DNA from: Treponema sp.
GTDB lineage: Bacteria; Spirochaetota; Spirochaetia; Treponematales; Treponemataceae
NCBI GenBank assembly: GCA_017940255.1
Contig: JAGAZB010000005.1
Span: 124,001-188,000 of the forward strand
Length of the DNA stretch: 64,000 nucleotides
Reading direction: 5' to 3'
The notes under the pieces are model-generated. The model made no database searches. It saw only the letters and a program-made list of their open reading frames with translations, and had not been told where the DNA came from. A program made the translations under genes and the position numbers. Below, one piece after another: positions 40,933 to 50,559 of the stretch (positions within the stretch are counted from its first letter, which is position 1; each line of letters starts with the position of its first letter).

Positions 40933-43062
40933 ATGAACGAAAATAACGACGAAAAAAAGAAAAATGATGAGGACGATCCATTCGGATTTTTTAAGTTTGC
41001 CGGTCCTGAATCAAATGATGGAAAAGATAATAATAACAATGATAAAAAGAAGAATAACAAAAAAAGAAAGTTTTCTTTCTGGACTTTTATGCTGATTGCA
41101 GCACTTGTTCTGATTGTTGTTAATTTCTTTGCATTTTCTACACCTGATAATCTGGTAGATTACTCAGAATTCCGCGATAAAGTAGAAAGCGGCGATATTG
41201 TCTATGTAGAGCTGGGTGAAAGTTATATAGTAGGATATGAGTATAATCCATCTTCTTATTCTTCATCACCAAGAACAGGTCTTCCAAGATTAACTGCACA
41301 GGCTCATTCAGGCCGTTCATACAAAACTACTGCGGTTATTATGCCTTCTTTTATTACTTTGCTGGATGAAAAAGGCGTACAGTACAAATTTGTTGCAAAG
41401 CAGAATAACTATCTTATTCAGCTTTTAATAAATCTTATTATTCCTTTTGGACTTATCTTCCTTATGTACTTCTTTATTTTCCGCAAAATGGGCGGCGGCT
41501 CTGGTGGCGGAATGGGCAGCATTTTTAATGTTGGTGCTTCCCGTGCAAAAGTTGTTGAAGAAGGAAAGATTAAAACACGTTTCGCAGATGTTGCTGGTGT
41601 TGATGAAGCAAAAGAAGAACTTGTTGAAGTTGTAGACTTCTTAAAGGAGCCTAAAAAATATACAGATATCGGTGGTAAGATTCCTAAGGGAGTTCTGCTT
41701 GTAGGTGATCCTGGAACTGGTAAAACTCTGCTCGCCCGTGCAGTTGCAGGTGAAGCTGGAGTTCCATTCTTCAGCATTTCCGGTTCAGACTTCGTAGAAA
41801 TGTTTGTTGGTGTTGGTGCCAGCCGTGTTCGTGACCTTTTTAAGCAGGCTCGCGAAAAAGCTCCTTGTATCATCTTTATTGATGAAATTGATGCTCTGGC
41901 AAAGAGCCGTGCAAATGGTTTCAGTAGTAATGATGAACGTGAACAGACTCTGAACCAGCTGCTCGTAGAAATGGATGGTTTTGATAACGAAAAAGGACTT
42001 ATTGTTCTTGCCGCAACCAACCGTGTAGATGTTCTTGACCCTGCAATTTTGCGTCCTGGTCGTTTTGACCGCCAGGTTCCTGTAGAAAAACCTGATGTAA
42101 AAGGTCGTGAAGAAATTCTTCGCATTCATGCAAAGAACGTAAAACTTGATAAGGATGTTGATTTTGAATCTATTGCTCATGGTACAACAGGTTTTGCTGG
42201 TGCCGATCTTGCAAATGTTGTAAATGAAGCAGCTCTTCTTGCCGTCCGCAATGGTCGCAAGAAAGTAACTATGGAAGACTTTAATGACGCAATTGATAAG
42301 GTAAGTATTGGTCTTAAAAAGAAGAGCCGCAAAGATAACAAAAAGCAGATGCGTCTTGTTTCTGTTCATGAAACTGGACACGCCCTTGTTGCGGCATTTA
42401 ATCCAGACCACGAACCGGTTAATAAAATTACAGTTGTTCCTCGCAGTCATGGAGTGGGCGGTTTTACTCAGTATCGCGAAGAAGGGGAAGAAAAGTTTAT
42501 TCAGACAAGAAAAGATATGATTGATGAAATAGACAGTCTCCTTGGTGGTCGTGCCGCTGAACAGGTAATTCTTGGTGATATTTCAACAGGTGCATCAAAC
42601 GATATTGCCCGTGCAACAGACATTGTAAAACGTATGATTATGGATTTTGGTATGTCCGATAAGTTCAAGAACATGACTCTTGGAAAGGGTGTACTTGGAA
42701 ATCGTGGTGGAGATGCAAACCTTATTCGTGAATTTAGTGAAGAATCACAGAATTATATAGATGAAGAAATCGCTAGAATCATGAATGAGCGATACGAATA
42801 CGTTGTAAAATTGCTTTCTGAACATAAAGATCTGCTTGATTATATTGCTAATCGTCTTATGGAAGTTGAAACAATGGACGGAAAGGAATTCTACGAAATT
42901 GTAAAGGGCGAACAGCACTGCCGCGAACTTACAGCCAATGCAGGTGTGGAAGTAAAAGCCGAATCTGAAACAGAATCTGCTTCTGAAAGTGAACCAGCTT
43001 CTGAGTCTGAACCTTCTCAGACCGAAAAAACAGAAGATAAGCAAGAAGATAAGCAGGATTGA
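40933..43062 (+). CDS. ftsH: ATP-dependent zinc metalloprotease FtsH
   Basis: A 709-residue membrane protease that degrades unstable and misassembled membrane proteins. It has a charged Asn/Lys-rich N-terminus, a membrane helix (about 51-69), an extracytoplasmic domain, a second helix (about 158-178) and an AAA domain with GDPGTGKT and MFVGVGASR. The M41 protease domain has HETGH (about 477-481). The tail is an acidic Glu/Ser/Thr/Lys repeat (from about 672). It is complete, unlike the paralogue at 25810-27051. The -10 box is 6 nt before the ATG. Confidence 0.96.
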   Translation: MNENNDEKKKNDEDDPFGFFKFAGPESNDGKDNNNNDKKKNNKKRKFSFWTFMLIAALVLIVVNFFAFSTPDNLVDYSEFRDKVESGDIVYVELGESYIVGYEYNPSSYSSSPRTGLPRLTAQAHSGRSYKTTAVIMPSFITLLDEKGVQYKFVAKQNNYLIQLLINLIIPFGLIFLMYFFIFRKMGGGSGGGMGSIFNVGASRAKVVEEGKIKTRFADVAGVDEAKEELVEVVDFLKEPKKYTDIGGKIPKGVLLVGDPGTGKTLLARAVAGEAGVPFFSISGSDFVEMFVGVGASRVRDLFKQAREKAPCIIFIDEIDALAKSRANGFSSNDEREQTLNQLLVEMDGFDNEKGLIVLAATNRVDVLDPAILRPGRFDRQVPVEKPDVKGREEILRIHAKNVKLDKDVDFESIAHGTTGFAGADLANVVNEAALLAVRNGRKKVTMEDFNDAIDKVSIGLKKKSRKDNKKQMRLVSVHETGHALVAAFNPDHEPVNKITVVPRSHGVGGFTQYREEGEEKFIQTRKDMIDEIDSLLGGRAAEQVILGDISTGASNDIARATDIVKRMIMDFGMSDKFKNMTLGKGVLGNRGGDANLIREFSEESQNYIDEEIARIMNERYEYVVKLLSEHKDLLDYIANRLMEVETMDGKEFYEIVKGEQHCRELTANAGVEVKAESETESASESEPASESEPSQTEKTEDKQEDKQD

Positions 43063-43096
43063 AAGGAAATAACTGATTCGTTATAATATTTAGAAT

Positions 43097-43765
43097 ATGA
43101 AAAAGACTTTAGTTTTTAGTGTACTTCTATTAGTATCTACAGTTTTTGCTCAGAGTATTACAACTGCCAGTGCTTATTTTAAGACAATTTCTGAATATTA
43201 CGGTTCCTTAAAAGATTACGAAGCTGATTTTGAAATAGTAGTAGGAAAAACAGAGTCTGCAGGAAAGTTATCATTTAAGACTCCAGACCTTTTGCGTATG
43301 GATTATTCGAATCCCCAGGAACAGGTAATCTGTTTTAATGGCGATACTCTTACAATCTATCTTCCAGATTCTTCAGCTGCTTTGCAGCAGCAGGTAACTC
43401 CTGGAAGTACAGGCGGAGCGGCAAACCTTTCTACTCCACAAGGTCTTTCTCTTATGAGCCGTTATTATACAGTTGCTTATGAGACAAGCCAGAATGCAGA
43501 ACCTCTTGATGAAGGTTCTGATGAAATGGTTGTAAAATTTATCCTCACAAGAAAAAGTGCTTCCGAAGCCTTCCGTTATATAAAAATAGCAGTTTCGGAA
43601 TCTACTAAGCTTATTCGCAGAATAGAAGCGGTTACTCCAAAGGGAGAAGAGTTTATTTTCAATTTCTTTGATTATAAACTGAATCAGAACCTTACTGAAC
43701 AGCGTTTTATTTATGAAGCTCCTTCTTCTGCAAATAACTATAACAATTTCTTGTTCTCGGAGTAA
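43097..43765 (+). CDS. lolA: LolA-like outer-membrane lipoprotein carrier
   Basis: A 222-residue periplasmic protein with a signal peptide ending near TVFAQS (about 18). The LolA half-barrel signature is visible: SLKDYEADFEI, then GKLSFKTPDLLRMDYSNPQEQVICFNGDTLTIYLPDS (in outline 51-88). LolA ferries lipoproteins across the periplasm, fitting the many lipoproteins in the window. TATAAT lies 9 nt before the ATG. It heads a lolA, rodZ-like, rimO cluster. Confidence 0.87.
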   Translation: MKKTLVFSVLLLVSTVFAQSITTASAYFKTISEYYGSLKDYEADFEIVVGKTESAGKLSFKTPDLLRMDYSNPQEQVICFNGDTLTIYLPDSSAALQQQVTPGSTGGAANLSTPQGLSLMSRYYTVAYETSQNAEPLDEGSDEMVVKFILTRKSASEAFRYIKIAVSESTKLIRRIEAVTPKGEEFIFNFFDYKLNQNLTEQRFIYEAPSSANNYNNFLFSE

Positions 43766-43769
43766 TTAG

Positions 43770-44864
43770 ATGGAAAGTTATGGAAACCTGCTTCGAAATG
43801 CGCGTCAGGTAAAAAATCTGGACTTAGACAAAATAAGCCGGGAAATTTCTATTGAACGTCGTTATTTGGAAGGTCTAGAAAACGAAGACAATGGTGTTTT
43901 TCCAGGAGAAGCTTATCTAACAGGCTTTTTGCGAAATTATGCCAATTATCTGGATCTGGATGCAGAATTCCTTTTAAAACTTTACAGAAATAAACAGATT
44001 CAGGAAGCTCCTCTTCCTCAGGGATTGTACGGAAAAAAACGTCCGCGCTTCCTGATTCCAGGAATTGTTATTCCATCAGTATTAATCGTCGGCTTTGTAA
44101 TTGTTCTTTCAATTCTTCTTATCACAAAGAAAAAAACAGACCCGGATGCTGATGTTGTAATTTCAAATAACATTCAGAACAAACAGTACGAACTCACAGA
44201 TAAAAAATTTACACAGAGAGTATACAAAGGCGACCAGTTACTGGTTCCTGGAATTTCTACAGACGGACAGATTGTTCTTACTGTTCGCGATACTCTTTCT
44301 TCTTTCGGATTGGATACACCGTCCGGAGTTTATTATGTTGAACTTGCCGAAGAGTCTGAAATCGATCTGACAGGAAACGGCGTTTCTGATATGATTCTTT
44401 ATGTTTCAGATATTTCTTCTACAGATGAATCCCGGGGTGCTGAAATCAGCGTGCTCTTGCGCCAGGGCGGTTCTGTTCAGGCTTCAGCATCCTCTGTAGA
44501 AGATATTCCTCTTGCTTCTGATATAAAATCAGGTCATCTTCCAAAGGTTATTCATGAAGATAATCGTGCATATCCTTTTACTATTAATGCAAGTTTCCGT
44601 GGTTCATGTTTGTTCCGCAGTAAAGTAGACCGTGGTGATTCTGTTGAAGGATACTTTACTCGCGGAGAAGTATTTACTGCAACACCTCAGAATGGAATCC
44701 GTTTGTGGATTTCAAACAACAATACAGTTAAATTTACAATCATTGCCGATTCAAAATCTTATGATATTGATATTGGAGCTGCCGGCCAGATTTACGTAGA
44801 AGATATCAAGTGGATTAAAGACTCAGACGGCAGATATAAATTGGTGGTAATTGAACTTGACTAA
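43770..44864 (+). CDS. RodZ-like protein (HTH plus membrane helix)
   Basis: A 364-residue protein. Residues 5-70 form a RodZ-type helix-turn-helix (GNLLRNARQVKNLDLDKIS... FLRNYANYLDLD). A membrane helix lies at about 93-118. An extracytoplasmic region follows with a C-terminal DUF4115-like beta domain (about 265-360, including GEVFTATPQNGIRLWISN). RodZ links MreB to the cell wall machinery; spirochaete members are poorly studied. It begins 4 nt after lolA and overlaps rimO. Confidence 0.82.
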   Translation: MESYGNLLRNARQVKNLDLDKISREISIERRYLEGLENEDNGVFPGEAYLTGFLRNYANYLDLDAEFLLKLYRNKQIQEAPLPQGLYGKKRPRFLIPGIVIPSVLIVGFVIVLSILLITKKKTDPDADVVISNNIQNKQYELTDKKFTQRVYKGDQLLVPGISTDGQIVLTVRDTLSSFGLDTPSGVYYVELAEESEIDLTGNGVSDMILYVSDISSTDESRGAEISVLLRQGGSVQASASSVEDIPLASDIKSGHLPKVIHEDNRAYPFTINASFRGSCLFRSKVDRGDSVEGYFTRGEVFTATPQNGIRLWISNNNTVKFTIIADSKSYDIDIGAAGQIYVEDIKWIKDSDGRYKLVVIELD

Positions 44865-46308
44865 ATTTTTTATTGACCAGCATGGTTGCGCAAAGAATCA
44901 GACTGATGGAGAACTGATTGTCGGTTATCTTTCAAAACTTGGTTATGAACTGACAGATAATGCCGAAGAGGCTGCTTTTATAATTGTAAATTCCTGTGGT
45001 TTTATTGAATCTGCAAAAAAAGAATCTATAGATGCCGTTTATTCAATTAAGGAAAACTATCCTGATGCGAAAATCATTTTAACAGGCTGTCTTGCCCAGC
45101 GTTATGCTCAGGAACTGAATGAATCTATGCCTGAATTGGACGGCGTTTTTGGAAACGGTGATCTTTCAAAAATCGGTGAATTTATGGATTCTGTAAAAAA
45201 GAATTCACACCGCTCTATGACTTTCCCTCAAACTGGAGTTTGTAGCGGGGAACGACCCGTTTTGTTTAATTATCCTGCATCTGCCTATGTAAAAATTACA
45301 GAGGGCTGTTCAAATCATTGTTCTTTCTGCGCAATACCTCTAATCCGCGGAGAATTGCGCAGCCGCCCTCAAAGCGAAATTATATCTGAAATCAAAGGCC
45401 TTGTAGACGACGGAATCTACGAAATAAATCTTATTGGTCAGGATCTGGCCGCTTATGGAAGCGAAAAAGATTTCCCTGATTCTTCCGCTTCCGCCGATTC
45501 CACCGGTTCTAGCGAATCTTCAAAATCGCCTCTTTGCAGTTTACTGGAAAAGATTTCAGAGCTTTCTGGCGATTTTATTGTCCGCCTGCTTTATATTCAT
45601 CCCGATCATTTTAACTCAGACATCCTGCAAGTGATGAAAAAAGATCAGCGTTTCCTTCATTACTTTGATATTCCTTTCCAGTCTGGTGATGATCAGATTA
45701 TCAGAAAGATGAACAGAACCGGAAGCCGCGAAATTTATACAAAACTTATTCAGAATATCCGCAAAGAGTTGCCTGATTGTGTAATTCGTACCACTTTTCT
45801 TACAGGTTTCCCTGGCGAAAGTGATGAAAATGCAGAAAATACATTGAACTTCTTGAAAGATATACAGCCTTCCTGGTCTGGCTGCTTCCCTTACAGCCGC
45901 GAAGAAGACACCCCAGCCTACAAAATGAAGGGCAGGGTAGCAGCACGCATCGCAAAAAATCGTGCGGCAATGCTGGAAGAAGAGCAAAGCGCAATAACAG
46001 CAGAAAAGCTTGAAGGCTTTGTGGGTAAAGAAGTTTCTGTTCTTGTTGAAGAAATAATTTCTACACCAGAGGATGACACTTCCGGCGAAGGGCTTGCTAT
46101 CGGAAGAGCATGGTTCCAGGCTCCTGATGTTGACGGTTCGGTTGTTATCCGCTATGAAAGTGACAATAAAGATGAAGTTGAAGCTGTTCAGCCGGGAAAT
46201 GTAGTGAATGTAAAGATTCTTGCCTCTACAAGTGTAGATTTAGACGGGCGCTATATTTCTTTGAAGCATAAATTCTGTAAAAAAGGTGAGCATAAATTCA
46301 TTTTTTAG
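44857..46308 (+). CDS. rimO: Ribosomal protein S12 methylthiotransferase
   Basis: A 483-residue radical SAM enzyme that adds a methylthio group to an Asp of ribosomal protein S12. The start is a TTG; 44857 is favoured by the GGTGG site 9 nt upstream, and a TTG at 44851 is the alternative. It contains the N-terminal cluster-binding domain (QHGCAKNQTDGE and NSCGFIESAKKES), the radical SAM motif CSNHCSFCAIP with RGELRSRP, and a C-terminal TRAM domain. The IPLIRG context distinguishes RimO from MiaB. It overlaps the end of the rodZ-like gene. Confidence 0.93.
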   Translation: MTKFFIDQHGCAKNQTDGELIVGYLSKLGYELTDNAEEAAFIIVNSCGFIESAKKESIDAVYSIKENYPDAKIILTGCLAQRYAQELNESMPELDGVFGNGDLSKIGEFMDSVKKNSHRSMTFPQTGVCSGERPVLFNYPASAYVKITEGCSNHCSFCAIPLIRGELRSRPQSEIISEIKGLVDDGIYEINLIGQDLAAYGSEKDFPDSSASADSTGSSESSKSPLCSLLEKISELSGDFIVRLLYIHPDHFNSDILQVMKKDQRFLHYFDIPFQSGDDQIIRKMNRTGSREIYTKLIQNIRKELPDCVIRTTFLTGFPGESDENAENTLNFLKDIQPSWSGCFPYSREEDTPAYKMKGRVAARIAKNRAAMLEEEQSAITAEKLEGFVGKEVSVLVEEIISTPEDDTSGEGLAIGRAWFQAPDVDGSVVIRYESDNKDEVEAVQPGNVVNVKILASTSVDLDGRYISLKHKFCKKGEHKFIF

Positions 46309-46335
46309 TGTATACTAATTGTATATAGGTTTTTT

Positions 46336-48279
46336 ATGCATACAATTGGTGTAATTATTCCAACTTTTACAATTGAATATAGTTTTGATATTCTTGCTGG
46401 AATTTCAGATTATTTTCGCAATTGCAATGTCCGTGCCCTGATTGCACAGACAAACTATCATCATAATACTTCCAGTGCCAATGATTATCAGTATTGGGCT
46501 TCAGTTGAATATTTTAAGTCAGCTGAAGTTGATGCTATTATTGTCATTACCGGTGTCTATACATCTGTAATGAAGATGGAAGATGTTACCGCCTTTGTAA
46601 AGGAATTTTTTCCTAAACCTGTTATTTCGGTTGCAGTTGATTTAAAACTTGATAAAACCATATCTATTCTTCTGGATTGTAAGAAAGCCTATAATGATGT
46701 TATAAAACATCTTAAAAATGAACACGGCTGTAAAAGAATTGCCTTTATGTCTGCAAATCTTACAAATTCAGACGAAGCCTTTGGCAGATATAATGCTTTT
46801 CTCTCAGCCATGAAAAAAGCAGATCTTCCATTCGACGAAGATTTACGTTTTGATGGAAATTATACAGATATTTCAGCCGTTGAAGCGATTTCTAAAAAAA
46901 TCACCAAGAAAGAAGATGTAACCTTTGATGCTATTGTTTGCGCTAATGACCTTATGGCCTGCGGTGTTATGAATTATCTGAAATCTATTGGAATTTCTAT
47001 CCCGGAAGATGTAAAAGTAATCGGTTTTGATGATTCAATCGCGGCAAGTATTTCATATCCTCGTCTTTCTACAATAAATCAGGATATTTACTCTCTTGGT
47101 GTAAAAGCGGCAGAAGCTGCAATTGATGCTCTGGATAATGGCTGCAAAGAAATGGTTATTAAAATTGATGCATTACCAAAGTACAGACAATCCTGTGGTT
47201 GTATTCCTCTGAATAATACAGACCATGTTTATAAATCATCAAGAGGAAAAGTTTCTCAGGATAACAATGAGCGAATGGATAATCTTCCTCGCTTTATGAA
47301 TGATATTGCTGAAAAAAACAATATTGTTACGCTGATTGATATTGTTCGTGCCAGCAGTACATTAAAGCAGATTTTCTATAACATGAGATACATTGTGCGC
47401 CAGTGCAATATGTCCAGCATGTATATAAACTTCTTCCGGGACATAAAATTTGTAGAAGCCGAAGAAGACCTTGTTCTTCCTGACGAAATGCAGCTTTATA
47501 TGCTTTCTGATGATGAAAAAAACGTAGATCTCTTTAATCCAGAGATTTCATTTAATCCTAATAAAAAACTTTTTGCAGCAAAAGGGGCTAGAAAAGATCC
47601 TGGTGTATTTTTGTTCCAGCCGATTTTTGCCGGCGAAAAAAATTACGGCTTTATAACATCTAAAATTAAAGGTGTAAAATTTGCTGATTATAACGTTTAC
47701 CTCAAGATAATTTCTATTGCAATTGCTCGTGCTTTTGATTACACAGGACACCTGATGGAAGCACAGAAACTTGAGCATGAAATTAATGACCTTACAATTC
47801 AGACTAGAATTGATGAGCTTACAGGAATCTTAAACCGCAGGGGCTTTATGGAAAGAGGTCAGCAGTGTCTTGATATTATTCTTGAAACTGATGGTTGTGG
47901 ACTTGTCTTCTTTGTTGATATGGACGGACTGAAAACAATTAACGATACTTATGGTCACAATGTTGGAGACATAGCGATAAAAACGCAGGCTCAGGTTTTA
48001 ACAGAAATTTTTGGTAAAAATTCTGTTGTTGGTCGTCTTAGTGGTGATGAATTTGGTATTATTTCTCCGGGTATGCAGCTTTCTGAATTAAAACGTACCA
48101 GATTAAAGCTTGATTTATTGAATGAAAAATACTCTGCAAAAAACGGACTGCCTTTTGTAATTTCTACAAGTCTTGGGCATGTTGATTTGCAGAATTCCAG
48201 TAAATTAAAAGAACTGCTGGATGCCGCAGACGAATCTCTTTATGAAGAAAAGCGCAGAAAACATGGCGAACTATCTTGA
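46336..48279 (+). CDS. LacI-type sugar-sensor/GGDEF fusion (putative diguanylate cyclase)
   Basis: A 647-residue soluble protein with no DNA-binding domain and no signal peptide. Residues 1-290 are a LacI/ribose-binding-like sensor (MHTIGVIIPTF; VIGFDDSIAASISYPRLSTINQ), including a Cys-rich CGCIPL end. A middle region (about 310-480) resembles a GAF-like domain. A GGDEF domain (about 490-645) has RIDELTGILNRRGF and RLSGDEFGII, where the first Gly is Ser. The RxxD inhibitory site is absent. It probably couples an intracellular ligand, perhaps a sugar, to cyclic di-GMP. Overlaps the helicase gene by 17 nt. Confidence 0.87.
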   Translation: MHTIGVIIPTFTIEYSFDILAGISDYFRNCNVRALIAQTNYHHNTSSANDYQYWASVEYFKSAEVDAIIVITGVYTSVMKMEDVTAFVKEFFPKPVISVAVDLKLDKTISILLDCKKAYNDVIKHLKNEHGCKRIAFMSANLTNSDEAFGRYNAFLSAMKKADLPFDEDLRFDGNYTDISAVEAISKKITKKEDVTFDAIVCANDLMACGVMNYLKSIGISIPEDVKVIGFDDSIAASISYPRLSTINQDIYSLGVKAAEAAIDALDNGCKEMVIKIDALPKYRQSCGCIPLNNTDHVYKSSRGKVSQDNNERMDNLPRFMNDIAEKNNIVTLIDIVRASSTLKQIFYNMRYIVRQCNMSSMYINFFRDIKFVEAEEDLVLPDEMQLYMLSDDEKNVDLFNPEISFNPNKKLFAAKGARKDPGVFLFQPIFAGEKNYGFITSKIKGVKFADYNVYLKIISIAIARAFDYTGHLMEAQKLEHEINDLTIQTRIDELTGILNRRGFMERGQQCLDIILETDGCGLVFFVDMDGLKTINDTYGHNVGDIAIKTQAQVLTEIFGKNSVVGRLSGDEFGIISPGMQLSELKRTRLKLDLLNEKYSAKNGLPFVISTSLGHVDLQNSSKLKELLDAADESLYEEKRRKHGELS

Positions 48280-50533
48280 TGTTTTAAATGAAGAACAGCG
48301 GGCTGCAGTTGAGCATGAAGGTTCTCCTCTGCTTATACTCGCCGGCGCTGGTTCTGGAAAAACTCGTGTAATAACAACAAAAATTGCCTATCTCATTGCA
48401 GAGCGGGGAGTGGAGCCCTGGTCTATTCTAGCCGTAACCTTTACTAAAAAAGCTGCAAATGAGATGAAAGAACGCGCTGTTGCTCTTGATGAAAGGGCTG
48501 CAGATGCTCAGATTAGAACTTTCCATTCATTTGGTTCCTGGTTTTTGCGGAAATATGCAGAAGCCGCAGGTCTTTCTCCATCATTTACAGTTTATGATGA
48601 TGATGACATGGCTACTTTACTTAAAAAGGCAGTTCCTTCTCTTTCTCAGAAAGAAGTAAAAACCGCTGCCCACCAGATTTCGCTCGCAAAAGATTATTGT
48701 CTTACTCCCGATGATGACCTTTCTTTTATTGGCAGTGAATTTGATTTAAACGAAATTTACAGGGAATATCAGAAAAGACTTTCGGCAACAGGAAATGCAG
48801 ATTTTGGCGATTTAATTATGCTGCCATATCTTGTAATGGAAAAAAATCCTGAAATCGCGTCGTATATTCATAATCGTTTTAAAGTGATTATGGTTGATGA
48901 GTATCAGGACTCGAATATTGCTCAGTATAAACTTCTGCAAAAACTTTCTGGAATAGAAGATGGTAACAACTGTTATGTTTGTGTAGTTGGTGATGATGAC
49001 CAGTCTATCTACCATTTCCGTGGTGCTGAGGTAGAAAACATTCTTTCCTTCCCAGAAAAATTCCCGGGAACAGAAATAATTCGTCTGGAAAGAAACTATC
49101 GTTCTACTTCAAAAATTCTGGAAGCAGCAGAAGAAGTTGTTAAGAAAAATGAAAAGAGACTGGGTAAACATCTCGTTGCAGATAAAGGGGAGGGAAGTAA
49201 ACCTGTTCTTACCTTCCTGCCAGATGCTACATCAGAGGCAGTTTTTTGCTCAGATTTAATTCAAAAAGCTATATTGGACGGAAAGGGAACTTATTCTGAT
49301 TGGGCAATTTTGTATAGAACAAATGCTCAGTCGCTTGCCTTTGAAAAAGAATTTATACATAGAAAAATTCCTTACGTAATAGTGGGTTCATTAAAATTCT
49401 ATGAACGTGAAGAAATAAAAGATGCTCTTTCTTATCTCTCTTTGTTTGCAAATCCTAGGGATGAAATTTCTTTCCGCCGCATCATAAACAAGCCCACCCG
49501 CGGCATCGGCGAAAAAACACAGGACAAAATCCTGGAAGAAGCATCTTTCCTGGACAATGATGGCCAGCCGGCCCTCAAAAATCTTATCGAAACAACAAAA
49601 GCCTGCTCTGCTTCCTTCTCTAAAAAAGCCCGCGAAGGCGCAGAAGCTTTCGTAAAAGTTTATGAAAGTCTGTCTTCTCTTCTGGACGGTTCTGCTTCAC
49701 TTTCAAAGTTCGTGGAGCGTATGATACAGGATTCTGCTCTGGACGAATATCACCGAGCCGGCGATGAAATAGAAGGCACCGGCCGCCTTCAGAACCTGCA
49801 GGAGCTTATAAACAGTGCCGTAGTTTACGAAGGTACAATGGAAGGCCTTCTTTCTTTCCTGGATTCCATAAATCTGGATCGAACCCTGGATCTGCAAAAT
49901 GAAAGTGCCCAGAATGATTCAGATTCAGCCGTTACCCTCATCACTCTGCATAATACCAAGGGTCTTGAGTATAACAAGGTGATTATTACAGGTCTCGAAG
50001 AAGGTGTTTTCCCGCGTCAGGATAAAGTGGGCTCAGATTTGGAAGAAGAGCGGCGACTTTTTTACGTGGGAATTACCCGTGCCCGCGATGAACTTTACGT
50101 TACTTCTACCGGCAAACGGCTTATGTACGGCAGCTGGCAGTTTATGCGGCCAAGTCCATTTTTGCGCGAAGCCTCTTCTGCATTCACAATTCTTGGAAAA
50201 AAGCCTTTCGGGTTTGAAGTAAAGAAAGCATCTTCTCCCTTGACTTTTGGAAAATCGGCGGATTCTGTTTTTGGAAAGGCTTCGGGTGCGGCCGCTTACG
50301 GTTCATCTGTGCGCGGAAGTGAATCGGGGGCTTATTCCGACCCTTATTCCCTGGCCGAAAAATGGAAAAAGGGCCTTAAACTTTATCATGATGATTACGG
50401 CTATGGGGTAATAACTTCAAGCAGCATTAACGGTGCTGAATATGTTATAGAAGTGGCCTTTGAAAACGGCGGAAAAAAGAAATTTCTGCCCGCTTATCAG
50501 GCAAAATCTCTGCAGATTATAAAAGATATGTAA
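48263..50533 (+). CDS. pcrA: UvrD/PcrA-type DNA helicase
   Basis: A 756-residue superfamily 1 3'-5' helicase. The start MANYLDVLNEEQ at 48263 fits the family N-terminus; an upstream in-frame ATG lies inside the GGDEF gene. Motifs in order: I AGAGSGKT (about 28-35), II VDEYQDSN, III GDDDQSIYHFRGA, IV RNYRST, V TLHNTKGLEYNKVIITGLEEGVFP in outline, and VI VGITRARDELY. The C-terminal 50 residues form a Tudor-like fold that binds RNA polymerase in PcrA. It acts in repair and replication-conflict resolution. Confidence 0.93.
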   Translation: MANYLDVLNEEQRAAVEHEGSPLLILAGAGSGKTRVITTKIAYLIAERGVEPWSILAVTFTKKAANEMKERAVALDERAADAQIRTFHSFGSWFLRKYAEAAGLSPSFTVYDDDDMATLLKKAVPSLSQKEVKTAAHQISLAKDYCLTPDDDLSFIGSEFDLNEIYREYQKRLSATGNADFGDLIMLPYLVMEKNPEIASYIHNRFKVIMVDEYQDSNIAQYKLLQKLSGIEDGNNCYVCVVGDDDQSIYHFRGAEVENILSFPEKFPGTEIIRLERNYRSTSKILEAAEEVVKKNEKRLGKHLVADKGEGSKPVLTFLPDATSEAVFCSDLIQKAILDGKGTYSDWAILYRTNAQSLAFEKEFIHRKIPYVIVGSLKFYEREEIKDALSYLSLFANPRDEISFRRIINKPTRGIGEKTQDKILEEASFLDNDGQPALKNLIETTKACSASFSKKAREGAEAFVKVYESLSSLLDGSASLSKFVERMIQDSALDEYHRAGDEIEGTGRLQNLQELINSAVVYEGTMEGLLSFLDSINLDRTLDLQNESAQNDSDSAVTLITLHNTKGLEYNKVIITGLEEGVFPRQDKVGSDLEEERRLFYVGITRARDELYVTSTGKRLMYGSWQFMRPSPFLREASSAFTILGKKPFGFEVKKASSPLTFGKSADSVFGKASGAAAYGSSVRGSESGAYSDPYSLAEKWKKGLKLYHDDYGYGVITSSSINGAEYVIEVAFENGGKKKFLPAYQAKSLQIIKDM

Positions 50534-50559
50534 AGCCACCTGGCTTATGGAGAAGTTTT

